This document shows positions 1 through 10,438 of a stretch of 64,000 bases of DNA, piece by piece. The DNA is taken from contig CM060173.1 of assembly GCA_030549775.1 (NCBI GenBank), forward strand, positions 31,428,110 to 31,492,109, written 5' to 3'. The notes beneath the pieces are model-generated. The model had not been told where the DNA came from. It did not search any database and worked only from the letters and a program-made list of their open reading frames with translations. How positions within the stretch are numbered: position 1 is the first letter of the stretch; each line of letters starts with the position of its first letter. The position numbers and the translations under genes are program-made. Origin of the DNA: Tamarix chinensis (lineage: Eukaryota; Streptophyta; Magnoliopsida; Caryophyllales; Tamaricaceae).

Positions 1-419
1 GGAAAAACACAACAATCGAATACTTATTCACTTTCGATCGTTATGATATCATTAGGTATTTCTTATTCAAATAGTTATCCAAGATAACACAAAGGAATCG
101 TTAAGGCCATCATAATCTCATCCAATTGTGATCTAGGATTAGTTCTCGTGATACTTACTAATTATCAAATACCATTATCTTACTATTTAGTGTTACTTGA
201 GTCTCATTACGAAAATCCATTATTGCAATGACATATTTGATACGGGTTACTGATTTACCCCTTACTTGAAAAATTATCCAATCATCCATTCTCTATTTGC
301 CAATTTACCATGTTACCCTTCATGTTGCATAATTACTAAATTACTCATTGCTCGATTTAGGTTACCAAGGTATCTCTCATAAATGTTACACTTATCATAT
401 TTCCCATTTGGTTGGTTAG

Positions 420-1440
420 ATTACCAAATTGCCCTTCTCCTTTGTTATAATAACTAAATTGTCCTTTAATTGATCAAATTACCAAATTGTCCTTCATTAT
501 TATAATTACCAAATTACCCTTCTCCATTATCATAATTACCAAATTACCCTTCTCCATTATCATAATTATCAAATTACCCTTCTCCATTATCATAATTACC
601 AAACTACCCTTTAGTTGGTTAAATTACCAAATTACCCTTCTCCATTATCATAATTACCAAATTATCCTTTTGTTGGTTAATTTAGCAAATTACCCCTCTC
701 GATTATCATAATTATCCAATTGCCCTTCTCTATAATCATAATTACCAATTACCCTTCGCCGTTATCATAATTACCACATCACCCTTCTCCATTATTATAA
801 TTACCAAATTATCCTTCTTCATTATCATAATTACCAAACTACCCTTTAGTTGGTTAAATTACCAAGTTGTCCTTCTCCATTATCATAATTACCATATTAC
901 CCTTCTCCATTATCATAGTTATCATTTTACTCTTCTCCATTATTATAATTACCATTTTATCATTCTACATTAGTATAATTACCATTTTACCCTTCTTTAT
1001 TATTATAATTATCATTTTTCCCTTTTACTTATAAATTAACATTTTATCCTTTTACTTACAAAATTACCATTTTTCCCCTTTACTACTAAAATTACCATTT
1101 TTCCCTTTTACATACAAAATTACCATTTTACCCTTCACTTTCAAGATTACCATTTTACCCTTTTACTTCTAAAATTACCATTTTACTCCTTTACTTTTAA
1201 AATTACCATTTTATCCTTTACTTACAAAATTACCATTTTACCCCTTATTTTCAATATTACTATAATGCCCTTTTACTTATAAAATTACCATTTTACACTT
1301 CACTTCTAAGGTTACCATTTTACCCCTTTACTTCCAAAATTACCATTTTACCTTTTACTTCTAAAGTTACCATAATACTCTTTTAATTATAAAATTACCA
1401 TGATACCCTTTTACTTGCAAATTACCATTTTGCCCCTTTA
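420..1440 (+). repeat. Degenerate ATTACC/ACCCTTCTCC tandem array in F1
   Basis: About 1 kb is built from imperfect units of roughly 25-45 bases, each pairing a form of 'aattaccaaattaccctt' with 'ctccattatcata' in the first half and 'tttactt..aaaattaccat' in the second half. The first half has a longer period than the second. The same array lies at the same relative position in the other two copies, so it is an inherent part of the element and not an independent satellite. A 74-residue open frame here simply translates the repeat. Confidence 0.75.
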
Positions 1441-2179
1441 TTATACTACTTTTATTAAGTTATCATCACTACAAGAATATTAATATACCACTTTTATTAT
1501 ACCACTTTTATTAAGTTATCATCACTACAAGAATATTAATATCACCACTCCATTCTCATCATCCAATTCCACCAACTATTATATTTCAACACAATACTCA
1601 TTAACAACTACACATATTAGGCCACACTCTTGCATAAGACATATTACTAAAATTCCCCTAGGGCTCACAATACTATTATTCATGCATCGATGATGACAAT
1701 AACATAATATAGCATGGATAAGTACTCAACATATTCTTGAACAATAAATCTCCTTCCTTAAGAATTTCTTCCATACATGGCACATAAACTAGCATGCTTT
1801 TCTTTGTTATCAATCAATACAAGAAACTACATATATTATATTAAACAACATATATCAAGCATATTAATATATTAAAAACAATAATGTGTTAACATACGTT
1901 TATCCATGCGTTTAAGTGGGGTCTAACGATTACCTTAATTCCTATAAAATCGAACCTTAACAGTATCCCGGTTCAAGATTCAAGCTTTAATTAGCAAAAC
2001 CAATACCTAAAAATAATATCAATACTTATCATATTAGAAATGAGAAAATCAAAGCATAAGACTTTATAAAACTTAATTAATGAAATACTTAACTTAAATG
2101 TTATACCTTAAATTTTATTAACTAAAATAACCCCAAGGCATGCAGCAGCTCATACTACTCATACAGCATGAGCTACATG

Positions 2180-3430
2180 CTAAACAAAAGGAGAAAGGCT
2201 CGAAGGTGGGTGAAAGAAAAGGGAAGATTGGTTATTTTTAGGTTGAGGTTTGAGGCTAGGAAAGAAGGTAGATAGGGGAGGATATAGGGTAAGGAAAGGG
2301 TACAGGGGTAAAGAGGGGGTGTAGGTGGTGGTTGGAGATAGGTTGTTGGGGGCTAAGGGTGGCAGCGGCAGCGAGGCTACGAAGGTTGTTGCCAAGGTGG
2401 AGATAACTGAGAAGGAAGGAAAGGGAGGAGCAAATGGGGGGCTACAAATGTTGGTTTCACCCAAAGGAGGTGTGGGGTGGTTGGGGAGGTTGCAGGGAAT
2501 GGTTTAGTGGCTCAAGTGGCAATAGAGGCGGTGGGAAGGTGGAGGAAGGAGGCAGTGCATGGTGGCTGCCAAGAAGGGAGGAAAAAAAGGGAAAAAGAGG
2601 AAGGGAGGAAGAATGGACTGTAGGGGGCATGAGGGGTGTTGTAGTGGTGCAGGGATGAGGTAGAGGGTGGCAAGGGGTGGTACAGGAGGTCAGTGCGGTG
2701 GTGGAAGTGGTAGAGGGAGGAGAAGCTGGAAGCTGCAAAGTGAGGCAGCGGTGCAAAACAGGGATGGAAATGGAAGGAGAAGAGAAGGAGAGAAAAGAAT
2801 CGGGGGAAGGGGAAGGCTCTAATAAAATGGGTAGGGAGAGCTAGTGATGAGAAGAAAAAGGAGAGGGAGAGAAAGAAGGGGATAAGTGGCTTGGTAGGGT
2901 GGTGGTAGGATGGTAGGGTGGCACGTAGGTGGCAGGAAGAGGAGAAGAAGAGGGGGGAAAGAGGGCATGTAGGGAGGGTTTGTAGGGGCTAGTTTGGTCC
3001 AAAAATGGGAAGAAAAGGATGGGAGAGAGAAGAGGAGAGAGAGAGAGGGTTGTAGTGGTGGTAGGTGGTGGCTGGGCATGGCGCTCGAGGTGCAATCATG
3101 GACAAAGAAGACAAGTCAGGGGTGTTGGTTGGGGCATAGAAGAAGAAAGGAAGGAAAGGGGGAGCAACAGGCCAATCAAGGGGAAAAAAGAGGGATTGGG
3201 TTGTCCCGATCGCAGGGGGAGGAAGGAAAAGAAAATGAAGGCAAGGGCTAGGCTGCGCGCGGGAGAAGAAGAGGAAGGAGGGGAGTGGGTCAGAGACCGA
3301 GGCGCAGGGGGAAGAAGCGAGCAGGCTGGGTGCTAGCAACTCGAGGGGAGAAAAGGAAAAGAAAGAAAGGAGGAAAAAGGAGAAAAAAGAAAGAAAAAGG
3401 AGAAAGAAAAGAAAAAGGGAAAAGGAAAAA
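2180..3430 (+). repeat. Purine-rich (G+A) block of F1
   Basis: About 1.25 kb has strong strand asymmetry: the plus strand is dominated by GGAGG, GAAGG, GGTGG and AAGAAG. Open frames of 60-116 codons occur on both strands, but their products are Gly/Glu/Lys-rich or Pro/Ser/Leu-rich and have no conserved domain. Matching blocks lie at 8930-10110 and 36660-37870. Confidence 0.7.
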
Positions 3431-4349
3431 TAGGGGAAAATAGATAAAATAATTTATGAAAAAATAAATGTAATATTTTTAGTAGATAAATAAATTTAAT
3501 AATTTAATTTAATATACTTTAATATAATTTAATGTATAGGTTTAAAAAAGGATAATTTTAGTAAAATATTAGTTTGAAAAATTATTTAAATAAAAAGAGT
3601 ATGATAAAATAAAAAAATATTTTTAGTAGATAAATAAATATAATAATTTAATATATGGGTTTAAAAAGGATAATTTTAGTAAAATATTGGTTTGAAAAAT
3701 TATTTAAATAAAAAAAAGTATGATAAAATTATAAAATATTTATTTTAATTTATCAAATTTTCCTATCTAAATTTATGTACTCAAAAAATCCATAAAATAA
3801 TTAAATTAAATAATTTTAAAAGCTAATTTATCCTAAATAAAAGCTAATTATTAAATTATAGATTTTTTAAAATTTTGGAGAATTACAGTGATGCAGGGAA
3901 CGCTTATGTGGGAGGCGTGGGTGACAGCGATGGAACGGGCATCTGCGAAATAAAGGAGTCTGATTATAGCTGCCCTTGTGGTATATATAGGCTAATTGGA
4001 GGGGAAAATGAAGGAGGAGGAAGAAGACAAGAGGGGGTAGGTGTAGTGTGGCCACCGACCAACGGTAGCAAGTGGTGTAGTCTTTGCCATGGCAGGGACA
4101 TGTTTGGTCGGGGGGAAGAAAGGAAAGGGTAGGCATGCATGAGGAGGGAGGATAGTTTGGCTAGGTCGAAATTGGAAAGAAAACAATACTGGAGAGAGGG
4201 AAAGGACTAGTTGGTCGACAGATGGTAGCGGTCGGCGGAAATGGTGCCGCGGGTCGGGGTTGCAGGTCCCGTGGGCTGGGGAAGAAGATGGAAGAGGGAA
4301 GGGAGTGGACCGAGCGGTCTGGAAAGAAAAGAAGAGAAATAAAGGAGTG

Positions 4350-4455
4350 TTATTTATGCAAGTGTTATCATATTTATTAATATCCCTAGGTGGTACTCGA
4401 ACCTCCACAACCCTTAAATCTTATTTATGCAAGTGTTATCATATTTATTAATATT
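4350..4455. repeat. 35-bp direct repeat, 71 bp apart
   Basis: A segment beginning 'ttatttatgcaagtgttatc' occurs at 4350-4384 and again at 4421-4455. It is a short local duplication at the edge of the ATT-rich tract. Confidence 0.8.
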
Positions 4456-4464
4456 AATGTTATT

Positions 4465-4512
4465 ATTCTTAATATTATTATTATTATCATTATTATTATT
4501 ATTATTATGTTA

Positions 4513-4549
<37 letters not shown>

Positions 4550-4638
4550 ATCTAACTTTAGAATATTACTACTAATATTATTATTATTAATAGTCAAAAA
4601 CTTATTATTATTATTATGATTACCATTATTTTTATTAC

Positions 4639-4682
<44 letters not shown>

Positions 4683-4800
4683 CTAACTTCGGCATATTAT
4701 CACTATTATTATTATAAATACTCGAACCCTTATATTATTATTACTATTACGATTATTATTATTATTATTATTATTATTATGAGTATTATTCTTAACATTA
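4465..4800. repeat. ATT/TTA microsatellite cluster
   Basis: Several runs of ATT repeats (near 4485-4550, 4625-4680 and 4750-4782) are separated by short AT-rich spacers. Poly-Ile/Leu open frames here are artefacts of the repeat. Confidence 0.9.
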
Positions 4801-5197
4801 TTATTTTTATTATTACTATTATTAGTAGTAGTAATATTAAAGCTATTATCTTTTATAAAATAAATATTACTATTAATACTTTAACATGAACCAATATATC
4901 TACTAAGACCTACTTTGATTAATAGTAGCATGATTAGCTACCTTAAGAATAATAACCCTAATTTTACTTATAAAAATACTATTAATATTAGTAACCCTAA
5001 TATTAGGCTATGATAAGGGTAAGGTAGGAAATAATGGTAATTTTGGTAAGAGGGAAGTTAACCCTTAGTATTTTCCTCTTATAGATAAATCAAGTCAAAA
5101 CTCTAAGGAGGCGCAGGAATGTACTCTAAGACCGGTGTCTTATTAAGTAAGGGTGTAGCTAAGACCAACTATGTGTGTGTTATGTGCCTTATATGCC

Positions 5198-5202
5198 ATA
5201 TG
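5198..5202. other. 5-bp target-site duplication, left of F2
   Basis: ATATG directly precedes the TGTAACAC terminus of F2 and is repeated exactly at 10439-10443, after its TTACA end. A 5-bp duplication is expected for LTR-retrotransposon integration. Confidence 0.85.
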
Positions 5203-5904
5203 TGTAACACCCCCAAAATTCACTACTGAAAATTTTCATTTTATTTAAAAGAGTTAGTAGAAGCAAATTACAAGACTGCGAATTCTGAGGATATTACCGC
5301 CACACTTAGTACCAGACCGGTTCACTCCTACCGTTCCAGTACCAAGTGCTAAGGATAAAAGTGTAAAACACAATTTACAACCCATATTTAAATCAGAGTA
5401 GCGTAACAAACCATTTACCAGAATAAAATCCACCAGTGGTGGTTACAATAACAATAATAACATTAAAACTGAGAATTTAAAAGAGAAAGAGGAAAACCCT
5501 AACAGTTCCGGATAGTTCCTTACTCTCTTTCCCGTTGTCCACTTGAATAGCACCTGAAAAAGACCTACAAGGGACACTGCCCATTGAATAGGCAAGGACC
5601 CTAAGTATGGAACCCTTCAATACTATGGTACCGAGTAACCCTTTAAAAACACACTTAACAGTAGGCCCGCACTGTAACACATGATACAAAGCTATATACA
5701 CATATAAATAGAAATGCATGCATCACAATCACATACTTAACATTCACATCCTTAACGAGTCCATCAAATGTTAATGAGTCATAATGCAAAATCAATACTT
5801 TTGGACCTTAAGTCATGTCATAGTGCAAAATCAATACTTTCAAGCCTTAAGCCATTAGTCCATCATTATTCAATTATCTCTCAGATTTTATATCCATGTG
5901 AGTG

Positions 5905-6340
5905 CAGCAACCCCACTATTATAGCAGGTGGACCAGTCATGTAGGGCAAAACGATCCTGACTACTATTATTCGCCGGTGGACCGTTCATGTGGGGCAAAA
6001 TGCTCCTAGCCACTATTATTCGCCGGTGGACCGGTCTGGCCCAACTCACATGGTGTTCTACTATAAGTAATTAGTATTTTCCATAACTTTATTCACATCC
6101 ATGACTGGTTTTATTGAGCTCGGGACCCCCAATATTATTGTTGGTGGATCAGAATATATATATACATCATCTAGGGCAACACGCTCCTAGGCCACTATTA
6201 TATCCGATGGATCAGTACTCATAATCATCTTCTAAGGCAACACGCTCTTGGGCCACTATTATATCCGGTGGATTGGTACTCATAATCATATGTTAGGGCC
6301 ACACGCTCCTGGACCACTATTATAACCGGTGGATCGGTAC
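5905..6340 (+). repeat. Repeated 'CCACTATTAT..CCGGTGGATCGGT' units in F2
   Basis: Five or more diverged units of about 55-65 bases share 'ccactattatatccggtgga' and 'cacgctcctgg'. Similar units recur in F3 (33690-34035) and, on the minus strand, in R (about 11560-11900). The unit is therefore a conserved internal minisatellite in the 5' third of this LTR family. Confidence 0.75.
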
Positions 6341-7139
6341 TCAATATCATAATTCAACTGGGCCCGACTCATTAGTCTTTCACTTTCGTGATTAGTGTTT
6401 TTCCTTTCTTTAATCAGCATAATAATTCTATTTATTTGCCTCAAACGGGAGATCAAGAACCTGGGACACAAAGGTACACCGGTCGTACTGGTGCATACAA
6501 GCTACTCAGTACCCTTTAACCATCAACCGAGGGATGCAAAGGTACCCTAGTCATACTGGTGCATAAAGCTACTCAGTACCCTACCGACAAGGACACCTAA
6601 TCCATAAGTATGCATACCTTCTAAATAGGTCCGTAGAGCTAGATAGAGTAAGATATAGGGCACAAAGGCACACCAGCAAATACCAGAATAATCGTGGGCT
6701 AAACCACATCTTTAGGGAAGCGACCCCTAAAGAGCCACCATTCCCGATCTCGAGGTCTTTTACTTTAAGTATTAGTGTCTTAATTAAGGTGATCACGAAA
6801 AGCACAACAATAAAATGCTCATCCACTTTCGATCATTTTGATATCATTAGGCATTTCTTATTCATACGGTTATCCAAGATAACACAAAGGAAATCATTAA
6901 GGCCATCATAATCTCATCCAATTCTGATTTAGGATTTGTTATCATGATACTTACTAATCATCAAATACTCTTACCTCACCAGTGTCCCATCAACATGTTA
7001 TATATGAATTACTGATTTGCCCCTTACTTGTATAATGATTAAGCCATATCTTCCTTACTTGCTAATTTACCATATCACCCTTAAGGTTGTATAATTACCA
7101 AATTACCCCTTGCTCGGTTTAGGTTACCAAGTTATCTCC

Positions 7140-8245
7140 TACACTTTTTAGATCACCATTCACCCTTCATAATTGTTACACTTATCATATTTCCCATTTG
7201 GTTGGTTAGATTACTGAATTGCCATTCTCCTTGTTATAATTACTAAATTGCCCTTAAGTTGGATAAATTACCAAATTACCCTTCTTCATTATCATGATTA
7301 CCAATTTGCCCCTTTAGTCGGTTAAATAATTACCAATTTACCCTTTAGTCAATTAAATTACCAGATTGCCCTTCTCCATTATCATAATTACCGAATTGCC
7401 CCTTTAGTTGGATAAATTACCAAATGGCCCTTCTTCATTATCATAATTACCAATTTTCCCTTTAGTTGGTTAAATTACCAAATTACCCTTCTACAATCTC
7501 ATACTTGCCAGATTGCCTTTATCCATTCTTATAATTATCAAATTGCCCTCCTATTGGTTAAATTACCATTTTACCCTTATTAATTATTACAATTACCATT
7601 TTACCCTTCTCCATTATTATAAATACCAAATTATCCTTCTCCATAATTACAATTGCCAATTTACCCTTCTCCATAAGTATAGTTACCAATTTACTCTTCT
7701 CCATTATTATAAATACCAATTGTCCTTCTATAATCATAATTTAATTACCAGATTATCCTTCGCCGTTATCATAATTACTAAGTTACCCCTTACTCCCAAA
7801 TTTATCCTAATATACTTTTATTTATGAAATTATCATTCTACCCCTTATTTCCCCTTTACTTCCAAAGTTACCATAATGTCCTTTTATTTATAAAATTACC
7901 ACAATAGCCTTTTACTTATAAAACTACCTTAATACCCCTTTTTCATGCAAATTACTATTTTACCCTTTTACATCCAAAATTACCATTTTGTTCTTTTCTT
8001 ACAAAATTACCATTTACCATTTTCCTACAAAATTATCGTTTTACCCTTCTCCTCCAAAATTACCGTTTTCCCCCTTACTCCCAACATTACCATTCTTACC
8101 TCCTTTGCTCCCAAAATTACCACTTTACCCTTTACTCCCAAAATTACCATAATACCCCTTTACTTATAAAATTATCATTTTGTCATTTATTTATAAAATT
8201 ACCATATTGCCCTTTTTTCCTCTAAAATTACCCCTTTACCCCCTT
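7140..8245 (+). repeat. Degenerate ATTACC/ACCCTT array in F2
   Basis: This has the same structure and relative position as the F1 array. Units combine 'ttaccaaattacccttctcc' with 'attatcataatt', changing to a shorter 'aaaattaccattttaccctt' form after about 7800. Confidence 0.75.
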
Positions 8246-8929
8246 TGTTACACCAATTTTATTAAATTAACATTACCACATGGAATAATAATATTAATAC
8301 TCCATTAACAATATCCAACTCCACCAACTATTATATTTTAATATAATACTTATTAGCACCCATACATATTAGGCCACATTCTTGCACAAGAAATATTACT
8401 AAAATGCCCCTTAGGCTCACAATAATATTATTCATGCATAAATGGTCACAATAACATGATATGACATGGATAAGTACTTAACACTTTCATTAATAATCAA
8501 ACTCTTCCCTTAAGAAACATTTCCACACATGGCATATAAACTAGCATACTTTCCGTTTTATCAATCAATACAAGCAAATATATATTATATTAAACCACAA
8601 ATATCAAGCATAATAATATATTAAAAATCCTAATGTGCTAACATATATTTATCCATGTGTTTAAGTAGGGTTTAACGATTACCTTCATTCCGGTTAAAGG
8701 CTCAAGCATTGATTTGTAAAACCAATACCTAAAAATAATATCAATATTTATTATATTAGAAATAAGAAAATCAAAGCATAAGACTTTATAAAATTTACTT
8801 AATGAAATAATTAACTTAAATATTATTATACCTTAAAATTATTCACAAAAATGGGCCAAGAAATGCAGCAACTCATCCTACTTATGCAGCATGAGCTGCA
8901 TGTAAAAATAAAATGAGGAAGGCTCGAAG

Positions 8930-10110
8930 AGGGGTGAAGGAAAGGAATATTGGTTATTTTCAGGTTGGGATTTTTAGACTAAGAAAGAAGGTAGATGGGG
9001 GAGGATTGGAGGCAAGGGAAGGATGTAGGAGTGAAGAGGGGGTGTAGATGGTGGCTGGGGATGGGGATGGGTTATTGGTGGCCAAGGGCAGCGGCGGCGA
9101 GGTGGCAAAGTGGGCTGTAGGAGTGGATAGGATTGAGAAGGAAGGAAAAGAGAGGAGGAAAATGGAGGGGTTTGGGGGCTATTTTCAACAAAAGGAAGTG
9201 TGGGAGTGGTAGAGGAGGTTGTAAGGAGTGGATTGGTGGTCTGGGTGGTGGCAGAGGCGGCTGACGGAGGGGTTGCAGGGAGGTTGCCGATAAGGGGAAG
9301 AAACAAGGGAAAAAAGAAGAGGGGAGGAAGAAGAGACTGCAGGGGCTTGAGGGGTGGTATTGTGGTGGTGCAAGGCTGAGGTAGAGGGTGGCAGGGAGTG
9401 GTGCAGGGGGTTGGTGCAACTGTTGAAGTGGCAGAGGGCGGCGGCGTACCCAAAATAGGGAGGAAAAATGAAGGAGAAGAAAGGGAGAAGAGGTAGGTAG
9501 GGTAAGGTATGGAGCTCAAAAAATGGGGCAGAAAAAGGGCTGAAGAGGAGAAGAAAAAAAAGAGGGAGGATAGGAGGATAGGTGGTCGGTTGGTGGCAGT
9601 GTTTAGGGTGGCAGGGAGAGGGAAGGGAAGAAAGGAAAGGGTGGCCATTTGGGATGGGGTGCATGGCTGGCCGATTCCAAAATGGTGAAAAAAAAGACAG
9701 GGGAGAGAGAGAGAGAGGCAGGTGGTGGCAGTGGTTGCAAGCTGAGGTGGCTGGGCATGGTGCTCGAGGTGGAAGTCATGGCGATGCAGATAGGTCGGGG
9801 GACGTTGGATGGGGTGTAGAGGAAGAAGAAAGAAAGGGAAGGGGGAGCATCAGGCCAGTTGGGGTAGAAAAGGAAGAGTTGGGTCGGTCCAGTCACTGGG
9901 GGTGGAAGGAAAAAGAAGGGTGAGGCTACGATTGGCCTGACATGCGTGCGGGAGAGGAAAGAAAGAAGGGAGAGGGGGAGAATGGGCCAGCAGCCTAGTC
10001 GCGCAAGGGAGGGGGAGGCAGGCCTATCGTAGGTGGCCCGAAGGAGGAAAAAAAGGAAAAGAAAAGAAAGAAGAACAAGGAGAAAAAGGGAGAAGGAAAA
10101 ACAGAAAAAA
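8930..10110 (+). repeat. Purine-rich block of F2
   Basis: This is the counterpart of 2180-3430. Its longest opposite-strand frame (224 codons, 8974-9648) is Pro/Ser/Leu/Thr low-complexity without any domain. It is judged a by-product of base composition. Confidence 0.7.
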
Positions 10111-10438
10111 GGAAATGGGAAAATAATTTAATTTAATTTATAAAATAATAAAATGTAATATTTTTAATAAATTATATAATTTAATAATTCAATATAATTT
10201 AATATATTGGTTAAAAAGGATACTTTTAGTAAAATATTAGTTTGAAAAATTATTTAAATAAAAATAATATGATAAAGTAACAAAATATTTATTTTTAATT
10301 TATTAAATACTCCTATCCAAATTTATATATACTCAAAAATCCATAAAATAATTAAACTAAATAATTTTAAAAGCTAATTTATTTCAAATAAAAGTTATTT
10401 ATTAAATTATAGGTTTTCTAAAATTTGGGGGGATTACA

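Larger units (their letters stand above)
1..3887 (+). mobile_element. Long LTR-like repeat, forward copy F1 (left end outside window)
   Basis: This is the right-hand ~3.9 kb of a repeat that recurs at 5203-10438 and 33003-38205. Base 1 aligns with about 6796 of the second copy, so roughly 1.6 kb lies left of the window. The order of parts is the same in each copy: a degenerate ATTACC/ACCCTT array, a 0.7-kb stretch, a purine-rich block, then an AT-rich tail ending in AATTACA at 3887. No reverse transcriptase, integrase or gag is visible, so it behaves as a solo LTR or a LARD-type derivative. Very long LTRs are known in Tat-clade Ty3/gypsy elements, but that assignment is inference. Open frames in the purine-rich block exist on both strands and are low-complexity, so they are not annotated as genes. 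Confidence 0.7.
3888..5202 (-). mobile_element. Left part of reversed LTR-like element R, split by F2
   Basis: On the minus strand the sequence ending at 5202 reads 'catatggcatataaggcaca', which resembles 34803-34860 inside copy F3. It continues directly from the reversed element at 10439-12608 once F2 (5203-10438) is removed. Going leftward it becomes ATT-repeat rich (4460-4860) and then purine-rich on the plus strand (3995-4330), meaning pyrimidine-rich in the element's own orientation. That order also occurs at 60438-62815, so R and that element may form one subfamily. The left end is not in the window. No coding domain is seen. Confidence 0.55.
5203..10438 (+). mobile_element. Complete solo LTR-like element F2, 5,236 bp
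   Basis: It starts TGTAACACCCCCAAAATT and ends AAATTTGGGGGGATTACA, so the ends are imperfect inverted repeats with TG...CA termini. A perfect ATATG duplication flanks it, which identifies both boundaries. It sits inside the reversed element R, whose two parts rejoin across the site. In order it holds a 5' segment with GGTGGATCGGTC-type repeats, an ATTACC array, a purine-rich block and an AT-rich tail. No retrotransposon protein domain is present. The size and the absence of an internal region suggest a solo LTR of a large Ty3/gypsy-type or LARD element; that classification is inference. Confidence 0.8.

Noticed and set aside
420..1440. Regularly spaced repeats that could be mistaken for a CRISPR array or telomeric repeats
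   Set aside because: Units are degenerate and contiguous without unique spacers, and ACCCTT variants do not follow the CCCTAAA telomere repeat. The context is a plant LTR.
2180..3340. Overlapping frames of 60-116 codons on both strands in the purine-rich block
   Set aside because: They are low-complexity Gly/Glu/Lys or Pro/Ser/Leu products, repeated at the same place in each LTR copy, without domains or splice structure.
4388..4412. T-arm-like sequence on the minus strand (GGTTCGAGTACC)
   Set aside because: No cloverleaf can be built around it and the stem does not pair as a tRNA T-arm.
9072..9664. Long minus-strand Pro/Ser-rich frames resembling extensins
   Set aside because: No regular SPPPP motifs and no signal-peptide context. 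The composition follows from the purine-rich strand.
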